In this document: one piece after another, positions 43,083 to 50,773 of the stretch
Numbering within the stretch: position 1 is the stretch's first letter
Layout of the letters: each line of letters begins with the position of its first letter
Assembly: GCF_014217625.1 (NCBI RefSeq)
Contig: NZ_CP043641.1
Coordinates: forward strand, 2,046,001-2,110,000
Direction: 5' to 3'
DNA length: 64,000 nucleotides
DNA from: Leifsonia shinshuensis
GTDB taxonomy: Bacteria; Actinomycetota; Actinomycetes; Actinomycetales; Microbacteriaceae
Notes under the pieces: model-generated
Told to the model about the DNA's origin: nothing
Seen by the model: only the letters and a program-made list of their open reading frames with translations
Databases searched by the model: none
Position numbers and translations under genes: made by a program

Positions 43083-43111
43083 GAGCCGGTGGCGGCACTC
43101 GCCACCGGCTC
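43083..43111. terminator. hairpin between tniQ-like and antitoxin-like genes
   Basis: GAGCCGGTGGC (43083-43093) and its complement (43101-43111) form an 11-bp stem with a 7-nt loop in the 38-bp gap between two convergent genes. Bidirectional terminator. Confidence 0.75.
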
Positions 43112-43113
43112 CC

Positions 43114-43485
43114 TCATTCAGACAGCATCGTCTGTGCGGCGATCGAAGTCTGCCGGAAGCGGTCATTCCGGATCGCGTCCACCGGGGTGGCATACCCGAG
43201 AAGCGGATTAGCGCTGATGAACCAGTTTCGGGCGGCGTCCTCACCATATGTGCGGGAGATTTCCAACCACTGCAGGTGAGCGAACAGAAGGCGCCTGATC
43301 GAATCATCCTTCGGTTGCGTTCCGTCGGGTCGTGCCCACCTGTAGCTGCTTTTCGAGTCTTTGCTCCCAGCCAGGTCTGCGACAACAGCCGCCCCGAGCA
43401 CATCGTTGAGTCGTCCTACGATCGCGCGAACATCGGATCGCACGACTTCTGCGTGCGCACGCCGGGTGGATGGTTTTACAGTCAT
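43114..43485 (-). CDS. MbcA/ParS/Xre-type antitoxin-like protein (orphan)
   Basis: 123 residues from the ATG at 43485. The N-terminal half is HTH-like (VGRLNDVLGAAVVADLAGSKDSKSSYRW). The C-terminal half (YGEDAARNWFISANPLLGYATPVDAIRND) matches the toxin-binding module of the MbcA/ParS/Xre (DUF2384) antitoxins in layout: W-x-x-x-N-x-x-L-G-x-x-P-x-D. No RES-domain or other toxin gene is adjacent: 28 bp separates it from the terminator and about 150 bp without ORFs lie upstream. It may be a transposon-encoded regulator, a remnant of a toxin-antitoxin pair, or a defence against a RES toxin elsewhere. Confidence 0.6.
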   Translation of the reverse strand: MTVKPSTRRAHAEVVRSDVRAIVGRLNDVLGAAVVADLAGSKDSKSSYRWARPDGTQPKDDSIRRLLFAHLQWLEISRTYGEDAARNWFISANPLLGYATPVDAIRNDRFRQTSIAAQTMLSE

Positions 43486-43637
43486 GGCTCCTCCAATCGG
43501 TGACACCGTCTGGGTCAACGGGAGCTCTATGCGCGGCGCGAGAAACTGGTTGGTTGCTGGGTAGCTCCCACGTTGCGAGGACCGGTTCGCGTGGCGGCCG
43601 ACGTCAGGCATGTGAGCCTGTTGACCGGGTTCGCCTG

Positions 43638-44672
43638 TTATCGGCTGACTAACCCTGGGGTCGACCGTCGCAGAACGGCGTGCCCTTCGAGCACCACGGT
43701 GCGACCGTCTGACTCGGGATACTCCGCCAACGCGAACGCTTCCTCGGCGGCTTCGGTCCACGGCAGGTGCATACTGCTCATCGGCGGGTCAATGTCGCGA
43801 AGGGCCGGAATGTCGTCGCAGCCCGCGAGAGCGATGTCGGCTCCGATCGTAAGCCCTGCCTCGCGCATTCTTACCGCTGCGCCGATCGCCATCGCATCAT
43901 TGACGCAGAAGACGGCGTTGATGCCATCCCGTCGACGCAGCAGCTCTCCTACCGCGCGGTAACCACCGTCGTGGGTGAACTCCTGCCAGATGACTCGGTC
44001 GGGAGTGAATGGGAGCCCCTCCTCAAGAACCGCTTCCCGGAAGCCGGCAACCCGGTGCTTAGACAGCAGCCCTGGTGCGGTGCCGGCGATGACTGCGAAC
44101 TCGGTGTACCCGACCTCGATGAGGGCACGCGCCATGTCACCGCCTGCCCGATGATCGTCCATGACGACGCTGTCGAGGTTTGTGCCGCGCACTCCGATGA
44201 GCACGACGCGGCTACCTTCGCGTTCGGCCCAGTTGAGTTCTTCGATGAGTTCGGCCATCCCGGGGCTATCGGCTGGTTCGGTTCCCACAACGAAGATGAC
44301 GGACGGGCGTTGACCGCGCAGCTGCCTCACAACCTGCCGGGTTTTGTCGACGTCTGTCAGCGCGGAGATGCCGGTGCTGACCAAGAGGTCGCGGTTGCCT
44401 GCGGAACGGAACAGCCCGGCGGTGACCGGGTTTTGGTAATCCTCGGGGATGGTCGAAACAACCAGGCCAATCGATTTCGATCGACCGAGGGCGGTTGCTT
44501 GGGCAGCGAGGTTGGTGGCGTAGCCGAGTGCTTGCGCGGCAGCTCGAACGCGTGCCTGCGTGGCTGCCCCCACCTTGGCCGGTTTGCCGTTGAGGGTCCG
44601 GGACGCGGTCGATACGGATACGCCGGCCTCGCGAGCGACGTCCTCGAGGGTCACCGTCCGTGGCGAGGACAT
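43638..44672 (-). CDS. LacI family transcriptional regulator
   Basis: 344 residues: N-terminal LacI HTH (TLEDVAREAGVSVSTASRTLNG), hinge (LNGKPAKVGAAT), and periplasmic-binding-protein-like sensor domain (IGLVVSTIPEDYQNP, FCVNDAMAIGAAVRMREAG, GCDDIPALRDIDPPMSSM). The ATG at 44672 has CGGAG about 8 nt upstream and gives the usual short N-terminus; the GTG at 44702 is an alternative. It lies 43 bp after the permease gene and is the last gene of the SBP-permease-permease-lacI operon, so it is a self-limiting regulator. It is a candidate reader of the GCGCTTGC-type sites listed below. Confidence 0.87.
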   Translation of the reverse strand: MSSPRTVTLEDVAREAGVSVSTASRTLNGKPAKVGAATQARVRAAAQALGYATNLAAQATALGRSKSIGLVVSTIPEDYQNPVTAGLFRSAGNRDLLVSTGISALTDVDKTRQVVRQLRGQRPSVIFVVGTEPADSPGMAELIEELNWAEREGSRVVLIGVRGTNLDSVVMDDHRAGGDMARALIEVGYTEFAVIAGTAPGLLSKHRVAGFREAVLEEGLPFTPDRVIWQEFTHDGGYRAVGELLRRRDGINAVFCVNDAMAIGAAVRMREAGLTIGADIALAGCDDIPALRDIDPPMSSMHLPWTEAAEEAFALAEYPESDGRTVVLEGHAVLRRSTPGLVSR

Positions 44673-44715
44673 TCGCGCTCCGTTCCGAGGTTCTGCAGTC
44701 ACCTCTTTACGTTTC

Positions 44716-45630
44716 TCACTTTAGAGCGCCGAGAGTGACGCCGGTGCGCCAGTAGCGCTGCATAGCGATCATGACGATGGCCAGCGGGATCACGGAGATC
44801 AGCGCCCCAGTGATGGTCAACGCGGTGCGGTCGACGAAGGAATCGTTCTTGTCGACGAACCAGCTGTACAAGCCGACCGCGAGTGTCCATTTGTCCGATC
44901 CGCGCAGCATCGTCAATGGCAGGAAGAAGTTGTTCCAGTTGCTGACGAACAACAGGATGAACACGGTTGCCGCGCCGGTCCGCATCATCGGGAGAACGAT
45001 CTGGAAGAAGGTTCGAATCTCGCTTGCGCCGTCGAGACGTGCGGCCTCGAGCAGTTCATCTGGGACGACACCGTCGATGTAGACCTTGGACAGGTAAACA
45101 CCGAATGGTGAGATGAAAAGCGGGATGAGGACCGCCCACATGCTGTCCACCAGACCCAATTGGGAGAACAACAGGAAGAGGGGGACAGTGATGAGGGTGC
45201 TAGGGACGAGGAAGGAGCCGATCACAATTCCGAGACCGACGCCTCTTCCCGGGTAGTGGAACTTGGAGAGGGAGTAGCCGGCCGCGAGGGAGACGAGCGT
45301 GCAGACGGCAGCCCCGCCACCGGCGTAGAGGAGGGTGTTGCCGAGCCAGCGGAAGAAGATGCCGTTCTCGTAGGTGAAAAGCTGTTCGAGGTTCTTGAGC
45401 AGGTTGAAGTTACCGAACCAGAGACCGTTCGTGTTGTAGAGGTCGCGGCGGTCCTTCGTTGAGTTGACGATCAGCCACCACACAGGGGCAAGCGAGTAGA
45501 TCGCGAACAGAACCAGACCTGCGGCGGCGACGAACTGCTCCCGATCGCGGCGTCGCTTGGGTTTGGCCCGCTGTGCCGGCGCTGCGTCCGGAGTCACGGG
45601 GCGGGCAGGACGGTCGGCGACGGCTGTCAT
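44716..45630 (-). CDS. carbohydrate ABC transporter permease (MalG-like)
   Basis: 304 residues, six TM segments, with the EAA loop ELLEAARLDGASEIRTFFQIVLPMM near the end. N-terminal tail is basic (PAQRAKPKRRRDREQF). It pairs with the MalF-like protein encoded directly upstream; the two genes overlap by 4 bp. Imports an oligosaccharide or monosaccharide bound by the lipoprotein at 46604. Confidence 0.9.
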   Translation of the reverse strand: MTAVADRPARPVTPDAAPAQRAKPKRRRDREQFVAAAGLVLFAIYSLAPVWWLIVNSTKDRRDLYNTNGLWFGNFNLLKNLEQLFTYENGIFFRWLGNTLLYAGGGAAVCTLVSLAAGYSLSKFHYPGRGVGLGIVIGSFLVPSTLITVPLFLLFSQLGLVDSMWAVLIPLFISPFGVYLSKVYIDGVVPDELLEAARLDGASEIRTFFQIVLPMMRTGAATVFILLFVSNWNNFFLPLTMLRGSDKWTLAVGLYSWFVDKNDSFVDRTALTITGALISVIPLAIVMIAMQRYWRTGVTLGALK

Positions 45631-46595
45631 GCTTTCGCCTTTCTATTCGTGAGCTTGAAGAAGGCGAAGGAGCACAAACCGATCACGGCCGCGAGGATGA
45701 CGGAAAGCGCGGCGGCGTAGTTGTAGTTGTTGCTCGTGAACGCTTGGAAGTAGATCGACATGATCGGGGTGAAGTCTTTGGTCACCGTCTGCGGGGATGC
45801 GCCGCGGAACAGCAGCGGTTCGTTGAAGATCTGCAGCATTCCGATGATGGAGATCAGTCCGGTGAGGACGAGCGTTCCGCGCACATTCGGGATCTTGATG
45901 GACCAAGCGATTCGGAATGCGCCGGCACCGTCGACGCGGGCCGCCTCGAGGATGGATCGGTCGATTCCTCGCAGGGCGCTGTAGATGATGAGCATGTTGA
46001 AGCCGAGCACCATCCACACGATGAGGTTGCCGATCGAGACCCACAACAGTTGCGGGCTGAAGAAGTTGATGTCCAACCCCACGAGGTTGCCTGCGGCGGT
46101 GAACGGACCGACGCGAGGGCTGTAGAGGTACACCCAGATCAGCGCGGCGACGATCGCGGGGACCATGTAGGGGACGAGGAGGAAGAACCGGAAGATGCCG
46201 CTGCGCCGTTCTTTTGTCACTGCGTCCAGCAGCAGCGCCGCGGTTAGGGACAGGCCGAGTGAGATCGGAATCTGGATGAGGGCGAAGATCCCCACCCGAA
46301 CCATCGATGCCCAGAACCCGCTGTCCTGGAAGGCCCGGATGTAGTTGGAGAACCCGGCGAACACTGTGGACGAGTCGCCCAGACCCAGGCCGCCGGACGA
46401 TTGCACGGTGAAGAGGCTCTGCACTACTGCGTAGACGATCGGGATGACGAACACGAACGCGAAACCGAGGAAGAAGGGCAGAGCGAACAGTGCGCCATTG
46501 CGGTTCTGGGCGCCGCGCCAGGCGGCCCGCGGCGGACGGGGGGAACGTCCGCCGCGGGAGCTGGCGCGTCTTGTTGGTGTGACGCTAGTTGTCAT
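45627..46595 (-). CDS. carbohydrate ABC transporter permease (MalF-like)
   Basis: 322 residues with six TM helices and EAA motif SILEAARVDGAGAFRIAWSIKIPN. The ATG at 46595 is chosen; an upstream in-frame extension lies over the gap to the binding protein. N-terminal Arg/Ser-rich tail is typical for actinobacterial MalF proteins. It lies 8 bp after the binding-protein stop, in the order SBP-MalF-MalG-LacI. Confidence 0.9.
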   Translation of the reverse strand: MTTSVTPTRRASSRGGRSPRPPRAAWRGAQNRNGALFALPFFLGFAFVFVIPIVYAVVQSLFTVQSSGGLGLGDSSTVFAGFSNYIRAFQDSGFWASMVRVGIFALIQIPISLGLSLTAALLLDAVTKERRSGIFRFFLLVPYMVPAIVAALIWVYLYSPRVGPFTAAGNLVGLDINFFSPQLLWVSIGNLIVWMVLGFNMLIIYSALRGIDRSILEAARVDGAGAFRIAWSIKIPNVRGTLVLTGLISIIGMLQIFNEPLLFRGASPQTVTKDFTPIMSIYFQAFTSNNYNYAAALSVILAAVIGLCSFAFFKLTNRKAKA

Positions 46596-46603
46596 GATCT
46601 CTT

Positions 46604-47914
46604 CTATTTGGCGACACTGATGTGCTTGGACTGGAGGTCCGAGACGGTCCACTCTTGCATGTGCTCAAGCACCTGACGGACGGTGACCTGCTTGCTGACG
46701 GCCTTCGCCCACCAGGTCGCGAGCTCTTCCAGGGCTGCGGACTGGTCAGGTCCATCCTTCATCGACCTGCTGGTCTGCACCGCCTTCTCGATCACTGCAG
46801 GTGCGTCCTTCTTGGTGTCGCCGAGCAGTTTCGACGGGAGCAGCCCTTCGATGTACTTCGACGAGTCAGCGACGACGGGGAACGTTGCCGCACCCTTGAC
46901 GGTGTCGGCCAGGAGGGCAACCGACTTGGGGTTCGTCGCGAGCCACCGAGCGAATTCGACAGCCTGTTGCGGGTGCTTGGTCGCCTTCGAAACCCCGTAC
47001 GCGTTGAAGTAACTCGGAGATACGAGCTTTCCGCCGTCCTTCCAGGTGGGGTAGGAAGCGAGTTCCCAGTCTCCGACCGACTTCGCGAAGTTCTGCTCGT
47101 ACACCGGAAGCTGCCAGGTCGACGTCGTGAACTGGGACAGCTGGCCTGAGCTGAAGAACTGCATCAGCGCGTCCCACTCGATGTACGTGTAGTTGGCGTC
47201 CAGATTGTTGTCGATCACCTTCTGGACTAGATCACCCGCCGCGAGAGACTGGCTTGAGGTGAATCCGACCTTCCACTTGTTCCCATCGGAGGACCACCAC
47301 TGCGCGCCGGCCTGGGTGGCCCAGTCGCGAAGGTAGGACGGGTCTTCGCCAGGGAAGTTGAAGCTCTTCACGCCCTTCTTGTTCATCTCGATCGCCTGCT
47401 GGATCGCCTCATCCCAGTTCTTGGGAGCGGAATAGCCGAACTGCGCGAACGTCTTCGCATTGATCGCGTTGAAGGTCGGGTTGGTCGCGTAGGGGACGCC
47501 GACCGCGACCTTGCCGATGTGGACGAAGTCGTAGGCGGTCTTGTCGAACGCCTTGTCGTCGTTGTTGAACCACTTCGAGATGTCCTGGGTGACTCCCTCG
47601 ACGAGGAACGATACGGATGTTCCGCGCGGCATCTGGAACAAGTCGGGCGCGTTGCCAGCCTTCGCTGCGTTCTGGACTGCCTGGGTCAGGTCGGAGTCAC
47701 CGCCCTGCTGAACGTAGGTCACCAGTGTGTTCGGGTGGCTTTCATTCCAGAGGGCGACCTGGTCTTTTTGCCCCTGGGTGTTGCCCCAGAAGGTCAGCTG
47801 GACCTTCTCGGTGCTGGTGGACGTCGGATTGCTTCCAGCGGTGGAACTGCACGCGGCGAGGGTGAGCGCGAGCCCGATCGCCGCAACGGCCGCGAAGCGC
47901 CTGCGTGTTGCCAT
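46604..47914 (-). CDS. sugar ABC transporter substrate-binding lipoprotein (SBP family 1)
   Basis: 436 residues. Signal peptide MATRRRFAAVAAIGLALTLA with lipobox LAAC (Cys about 23). SBP_bac_1 features: VQLTFWGNTQGQKDQVALWN, GDSDLTQAVQNAAKAGNAPDLFQM, YGVSKATKHPQQAVEFARWLA. AAAGGAGAG precedes the ATG at 47914. It is the first gene of the operon; two 12-bp LacI-type sites lie upstream (47949-47960 and 48017-48028). The sugar is unknown; the region suggests a plant-polysaccharide-derived oligosaccharide. Confidence 0.9.
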   Translation of the reverse strand: MATRRRFAAVAAIGLALTLAACSSTAGSNPTSTSTEKVQLTFWGNTQGQKDQVALWNESHPNTLVTYVQQGGDSDLTQAVQNAAKAGNAPDLFQMPRGTSVSFLVEGVTQDISKWFNNDDKAFDKTAYDFVHIGKVAVGVPYATNPTFNAINAKTFAQFGYSAPKNWDEAIQQAIEMNKKGVKSFNFPGEDPSYLRDWATQAGAQWWSSDGNKWKVGFTSSQSLAAGDLVQKVIDNNLDANYTYIEWDALMQFFSSGQLSQFTTSTWQLPVYEQNFAKSVGDWELASYPTWKDGGKLVSPSYFNAYGVSKATKHPQQAVEFARWLATNPKSVALLADTVKGAATFPVVADSSKYIEGLLPSKLLGDTKKDAPAVIEKAVQTSRSMKDGPDQSAALEELATWWAKAVSKQVTVRQVLEHMQEWTVSDLQSKHISVAK

Positions 47915-47948
47915 CTTCTCTCCTTTGATGAAGGTGCCCACTCTTGGA

Positions 47949-47960
47949 GCAAGCGCTATC
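47949..47960. promoter_or_regulatory. LacI-type operator, site 1
   Basis: GCAAGCGCTATC, on the other strand GATAGCGCTTGC, 35 bp upstream of the binding-protein start. It matches GANAGCGCTTGC, the consensus of the sites at 48017, 53762, 58588 and 58731. The half-palindromic AGCGCT core is typical of LacI family operators. Confidence 0.6.
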
Positions 47961-48016
47961 ACCATAAGACGCCAATCAGTGGATGTCAACTAGTGTTTGA
48001 TTGCCGTTGCGTCTGG

Positions 48017-48028
48017 GACAGCGCTTGC
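48017..48028. promoter_or_regulatory. LacI-type operator, site 2
   Basis: GACAGCGCTTGC, 64 bp upstream of the hydrolase start at 48092 and on the divergent side of the promoter region shared with the sugar ABC operon. The two sites are inverted and 68 bp apart (starts), compatible with looping between repressor dimers. Confidence 0.6.
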
Positions 48029-48091
48029 AATCTGTTTACATTTCCGGCAGAGTGGGGCAGACAGTGTAGTTAAGTGATGGAGTGTTTGCGC

Positions 48092-48877
48092 GTGAGTTTC
48101 GAACCGATTCCAATGGTGCTCGTCCACGGCTGGGCAGGCTCTGCGGAGTCGTGGCGCCCCGTGCTCGACGCTTTGAAAGACCGCTGGGATGCGCCGGTCG
48201 TGGCGGCGCGCCTGCCCGGTTCGCCCGGGGAGCAGTCCGGACGACGTCCGACCATCGCCGACGCTGTTGAGTCCGTTGCTGAGCTCATCGAGGAGCTACG
48301 GAGTCCGGTGATCGTGGTCGGTCATTCAATGGGGGCCCAGGTCACACTCCGCCTTCAGGCGCTGGTCCCCGAGAAGCTGGGCGGCGAGATCGTGATTGAT
48401 CCCGCGTACGCGGCCGAGGACCATCAGTTGATGCCCATGATCGAGTGGGCGGCGCAGATCAATCAGGCCGGTCCTTCAGCATTGGCGGAGTTCTTCGCGG
48501 AGTCGTTCGGGCCCGCATTGAGCGGGCCGGATCGCGAACGGATCCTCAACGACTTGTCGGCGACGCCAGCATCCGTGATCTCCAGCTACCTGCGCTCGGA
48601 GTACGTCGACGCGGATGCTGTCGGCCTCTGGACTCAGACTTTCCGCGCGGCGAAGCGACGCACTCGGCCGGTGCTCGCTTTCCACTCGACGTTGGAGCGT
48701 GCGCTGCAGGAGCGGGCCTTGCCTGCACCCGCAGGGTCGGATATACGCGTGTGGGACGGCGCGGGCCATTTTCTGCACTTGGAGGATCCGATCCGGTTTG
48801 CTTCCGATTCCGCTCGATGGGCCGAAATTACTGTGATGAGTGCCCTTACCGCTTCTCTGATGAAAGAGCCGAAGTGA
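48092..48877 (+). CDS. alpha/beta-fold hydrolase
   Basis: 261 residues. Elements: oxyanion-region HGW in MVLVHGWAGSAESW, nucleophile elbow VGHSMGAQ (Ser), and the late His in GAGHFLHLED; the Asp of VIDPAY or later completes the triad. The GTG at 48092 has GGAG about 9 nt upstream; a GTG at 48074 is possible. It is paralogous to the hydrolase at 53989-54846 (shared LVHGWGS, GHSLGG/GHSMGA, ID-P-Y, GAGHFLH). The GTGA overlap with the following dehydrogenase shows they are cotranscribed. Likely an esterase removing acyl or lactone groups from a sugar substrate. Confidence 0.83.
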   Translation: MSFEPIPMVLVHGWAGSAESWRPVLDALKDRWDAPVVAARLPGSPGEQSGRRPTIADAVESVAELIEELRSPVIVVGHSMGAQVTLRLQALVPEKLGGEIVIDPAYAAEDHQLMPMIEWAAQINQAGPSALAEFFAESFGPALSGPDRERILNDLSATPASVISSYLRSEYVDADAVGLWTQTFRAAKRRTRPVLAFHSTLERALQERALPAPAGSDIRVWDGAGHFLHLEDPIRFASDSARWAEITVMSALTASLMKEPK

Positions 48878-49842
48878 AATACGCCGTCTTGATGGGATCT
48901 GCGCTGCTGGCTGAACGGCTCTTCGGCGCCGACCTACACGCTTTGTCGTCCGTTCCGGGGACCCGGCTAGGGCCTGTAGTCACCGCGTTCACCGACGACG
49001 TGCTGGAACGGATCCACGACGCTGAGGTCCTCGTCACAGGGTGGGGTGCACCGGAACTGACCGTGGAAATCATCGAGCGACTGCCGAATGTGGATGCCAT
49101 CGTTCACGCCGGCGGATACTCGCCGGTGCCCCCCGCCGTTCGGGAGCGGCGATTGATGCGAGTCTCGATCGCAGCCGATGTGAACGCGGTACCCGTCGCC
49201 GAGTACACCTTGGCGATGATTCTGTTGGCGAACAAAGAGGTATTCCGCTCCGAGCGTTTGTACCGTCAGCATCGCCGTTTCATCGACCGAGAGGTCGCGT
49301 TCCCGTTCGCAGGCAACGCGTACAAGACTGTGGGGATCGTCGGCGCTTCCCGCATCGGCCGCCGGGTGGTGGAGCTGCTTCGACCTTTCGACCTGGAAAT
49401 CGTCCTCTACGACCCGTATCTGTCGGAGGTCGGAGCAGCGGAACTGGGCGTCGAGCTTGTGCCGCTTGCCGAGTTGTTCAAGCGCAGCGATGTCGTCTCC
49501 ATTCATGCACCGGCTACGCCAGAAACGCACCACCTTGTCGGTAAATCCGAGCTTGCCTCACTGAGCGATGGGGCCACCATCATAAATACCGCTCGAGGTT
49601 CGCTTGTCGATGACGAGGCGCTGCTTCAACAGTTGATTTCCGGTCGCATTAACGCGGTCCTTGACGTCACCGACCCGGCCGAGCCGTTGCCCGCTGATTC
49701 ACCGTTCTGGGATCTACCCAACGTGGTCCTCACTCCACACATGGCTGGGTCAACCGGTACCGAACTCCTGCGAATCGGCAAGCATGTGATCGCGGAGCTG
49801 CGTCGCGTCGCCGTTGATGAATCGTTCGCAACACCCGCGTAG
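48874..49842 (+). CDS. D-isomer-specific 2-hydroxyacid dehydrogenase
   Basis: 322 residues. NAD-binding VGIVGASRIGRRVVELL, catalytic Arg in INTARGSLVDDEA, Glu region in DVTDPAEPLP and His in LTPHMAGSTG. The GTG at 48874 overlaps the hydrolase stop. It belongs to the glyoxylate/hydroxypyruvate reductase-like group; in this context it may reduce or oxidise a 2-keto/2-hydroxy acid derived from a sugar or uronate. The substrate is not determined. Confidence 0.87.
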   Translation: MKYAVLMGSALLAERLFGADLHALSSVPGTRLGPVVTAFTDDVLERIHDAEVLVTGWGAPELTVEIIERLPNVDAIVHAGGYSPVPPAVRERRLMRVSIAADVNAVPVAEYTLAMILLANKEVFRSERLYRQHRRFIDREVAFPFAGNAYKTVGIVGASRIGRRVVELLRPFDLEIVLYDPYLSEVGAAELGVELVPLAELFKRSDVVSIHAPATPETHHLVGKSELASLSDGATIINTARGSLVDDEALLQQLISGRINAVLDVTDPAEPLPADSPFWDLPNVVLTPHMAGSTGTELLRIGKHVIAELRRVAVDESFATPA

Positions 49843-50029
49843 GACAGGGGCATCTCCTCTACTGCGCGAACAGTCGAGGCTGCGGCCCGGCGCTAGCTTG
49901 ATTGCGTAGTGTCGTACGGCGATTCAGGCTGTCGCAACGGCAGCCCGCCGTCTTCGCGCGGACCCGCTCCTGTCCTCAGCTGTGGGAGCGCTTTGGGCGC
50001 CTCCCGCGGACCAGCCTGACGACCTCGCG

Positions 50030-50710
50030 TCAGGTAGTGAGCCAGCGAACAGCGTGGGACAGCAGGGCGACGTGCTCCGTGGAGTCATAGGAGGCGGTGT
50101 CGTGACCCAGAGCGTCGAGGACGACGCGAGCGCCCTTCGGACCATACGTGCGTTGCCAAATGATCGGATGATCTCGGCCGCCTTCTTCGTGGGTAGCCAG
50201 AATAGTGTTGTCCGGTTCTACGTCAAGGTCGGTGTATCGCTCATCGTCGACGGAGAAGTCTTGGATCTTATCGTTGACTTCGGTGTGAGCGGGTCCGATG
50301 CGGATCGCGGCGGTGCCATAGTCCGGGTGGTAGCTCGTGCCGCGCCGCCAGATGCCTCCGATAATGCGCGGCCAGTCTGGAATGCCACGTAGAGAGGTGA
50401 CCGACGTGTGCATCGCGAGAATGGGAAGCCCTTCCCGCACGTACCACAGTAGGCCAGCACGAGCGCGGGCTTCAGCCGCCGGTTGAGGGTCATCAGGGTA
50501 GTTGAGAGCGGGATCGCCGATGTTGACGACCAGGAGGTCAGGTGGGTTCTCCGGCAGGTGGGCCAGCCGCTCGTCGACGTTGCCGTCGACATTCACGATG
50601 AAGCCTTCTTCGGCGAGGATGCCTGCCAACCGCTCTGTGGTGGCCGCAAAGGGGTGCCACGGATCAGCGTAGCGGCCGCTGCCGCTGAGGATGAGGGCTG
50701 TGCGGTTCAT
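50030..50710 (-). CDS. ThuA-like domain protein
   Basis: 226-residue protein of the trehalose-utilisation ThuA class (glutamine amidotransferase-like fold): ALILSGSGRYADPWHPF, LLVVNIGDP, GLLWYVREGLPILAMHTS, GTSYHPDYG, HPIIWQRTYGKGARVV pattern and VALLSHAVRWL. ThuA proteins are tied to disaccharide 3-keto derivatives in rhizobia, but most have no proven reaction. It lies 63 bp downstream of the large secreted protein and is probably in the same operon. Confidence 0.82.
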   Translation of the reverse strand: MNRTALILSGSGRYADPWHPFAATTERLAGILAEEGFIVNVDGNVDERLAHLPENPPDLLVVNIGDPALNYPDDPQPAAEARARAGLLWYVREGLPILAMHTSVTSLRGIPDWPRIIGGIWRRGTSYHPDYGTAAIRIGPAHTEVNDKIQDFSVDDERYTDLDVEPDNTILATHEEGGRDHPIIWQRTYGPKGARVVLDALGHDTASYDSTEHVALLSHAVRWLTT

Positions 50711-50773
50711 GGTCCTTCACATGGTTGCGGGCCGGGCCGCCCGTTGGCGACCCGGCCCTTGGTGAGTGTGCCG

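Larger units (their letters stand above)
37299..43485 (+). mobile_element. Tn7-like transposition module (tnsA-tnsB-tnsC-tniQ/tnsD plus adjoining antitoxin-like gene)
   Basis: Four overlapping plus-strand genes encode a TnsA-like endonuclease, a DDE transposase, an AAA ATPase and a TniQ/TnsD-like zinc protein, the complete set of a heteromeric Tn7-type machinery. It interrupts catabolic genes: MFS/DoxX/SnoaL on the left and a LacI-sugar ABC operon on the right. A terminator and an oppositely oriented MbcA/ParS/Xre-like gene follow the last tns gene. The coordinates cover the recognisable genes only; real ends probably lie within 36204-37298 and 43486-43637. Confidence 0.8.

Noticed and set aside
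37234..43650. CCGATAA (near 37249) and TTATCGG (near 43638) as terminal inverted repeats of the Tn7-like element
   Set aside because: Only seven bases match, the right copy includes the lacI stop codon and no target duplication was found.
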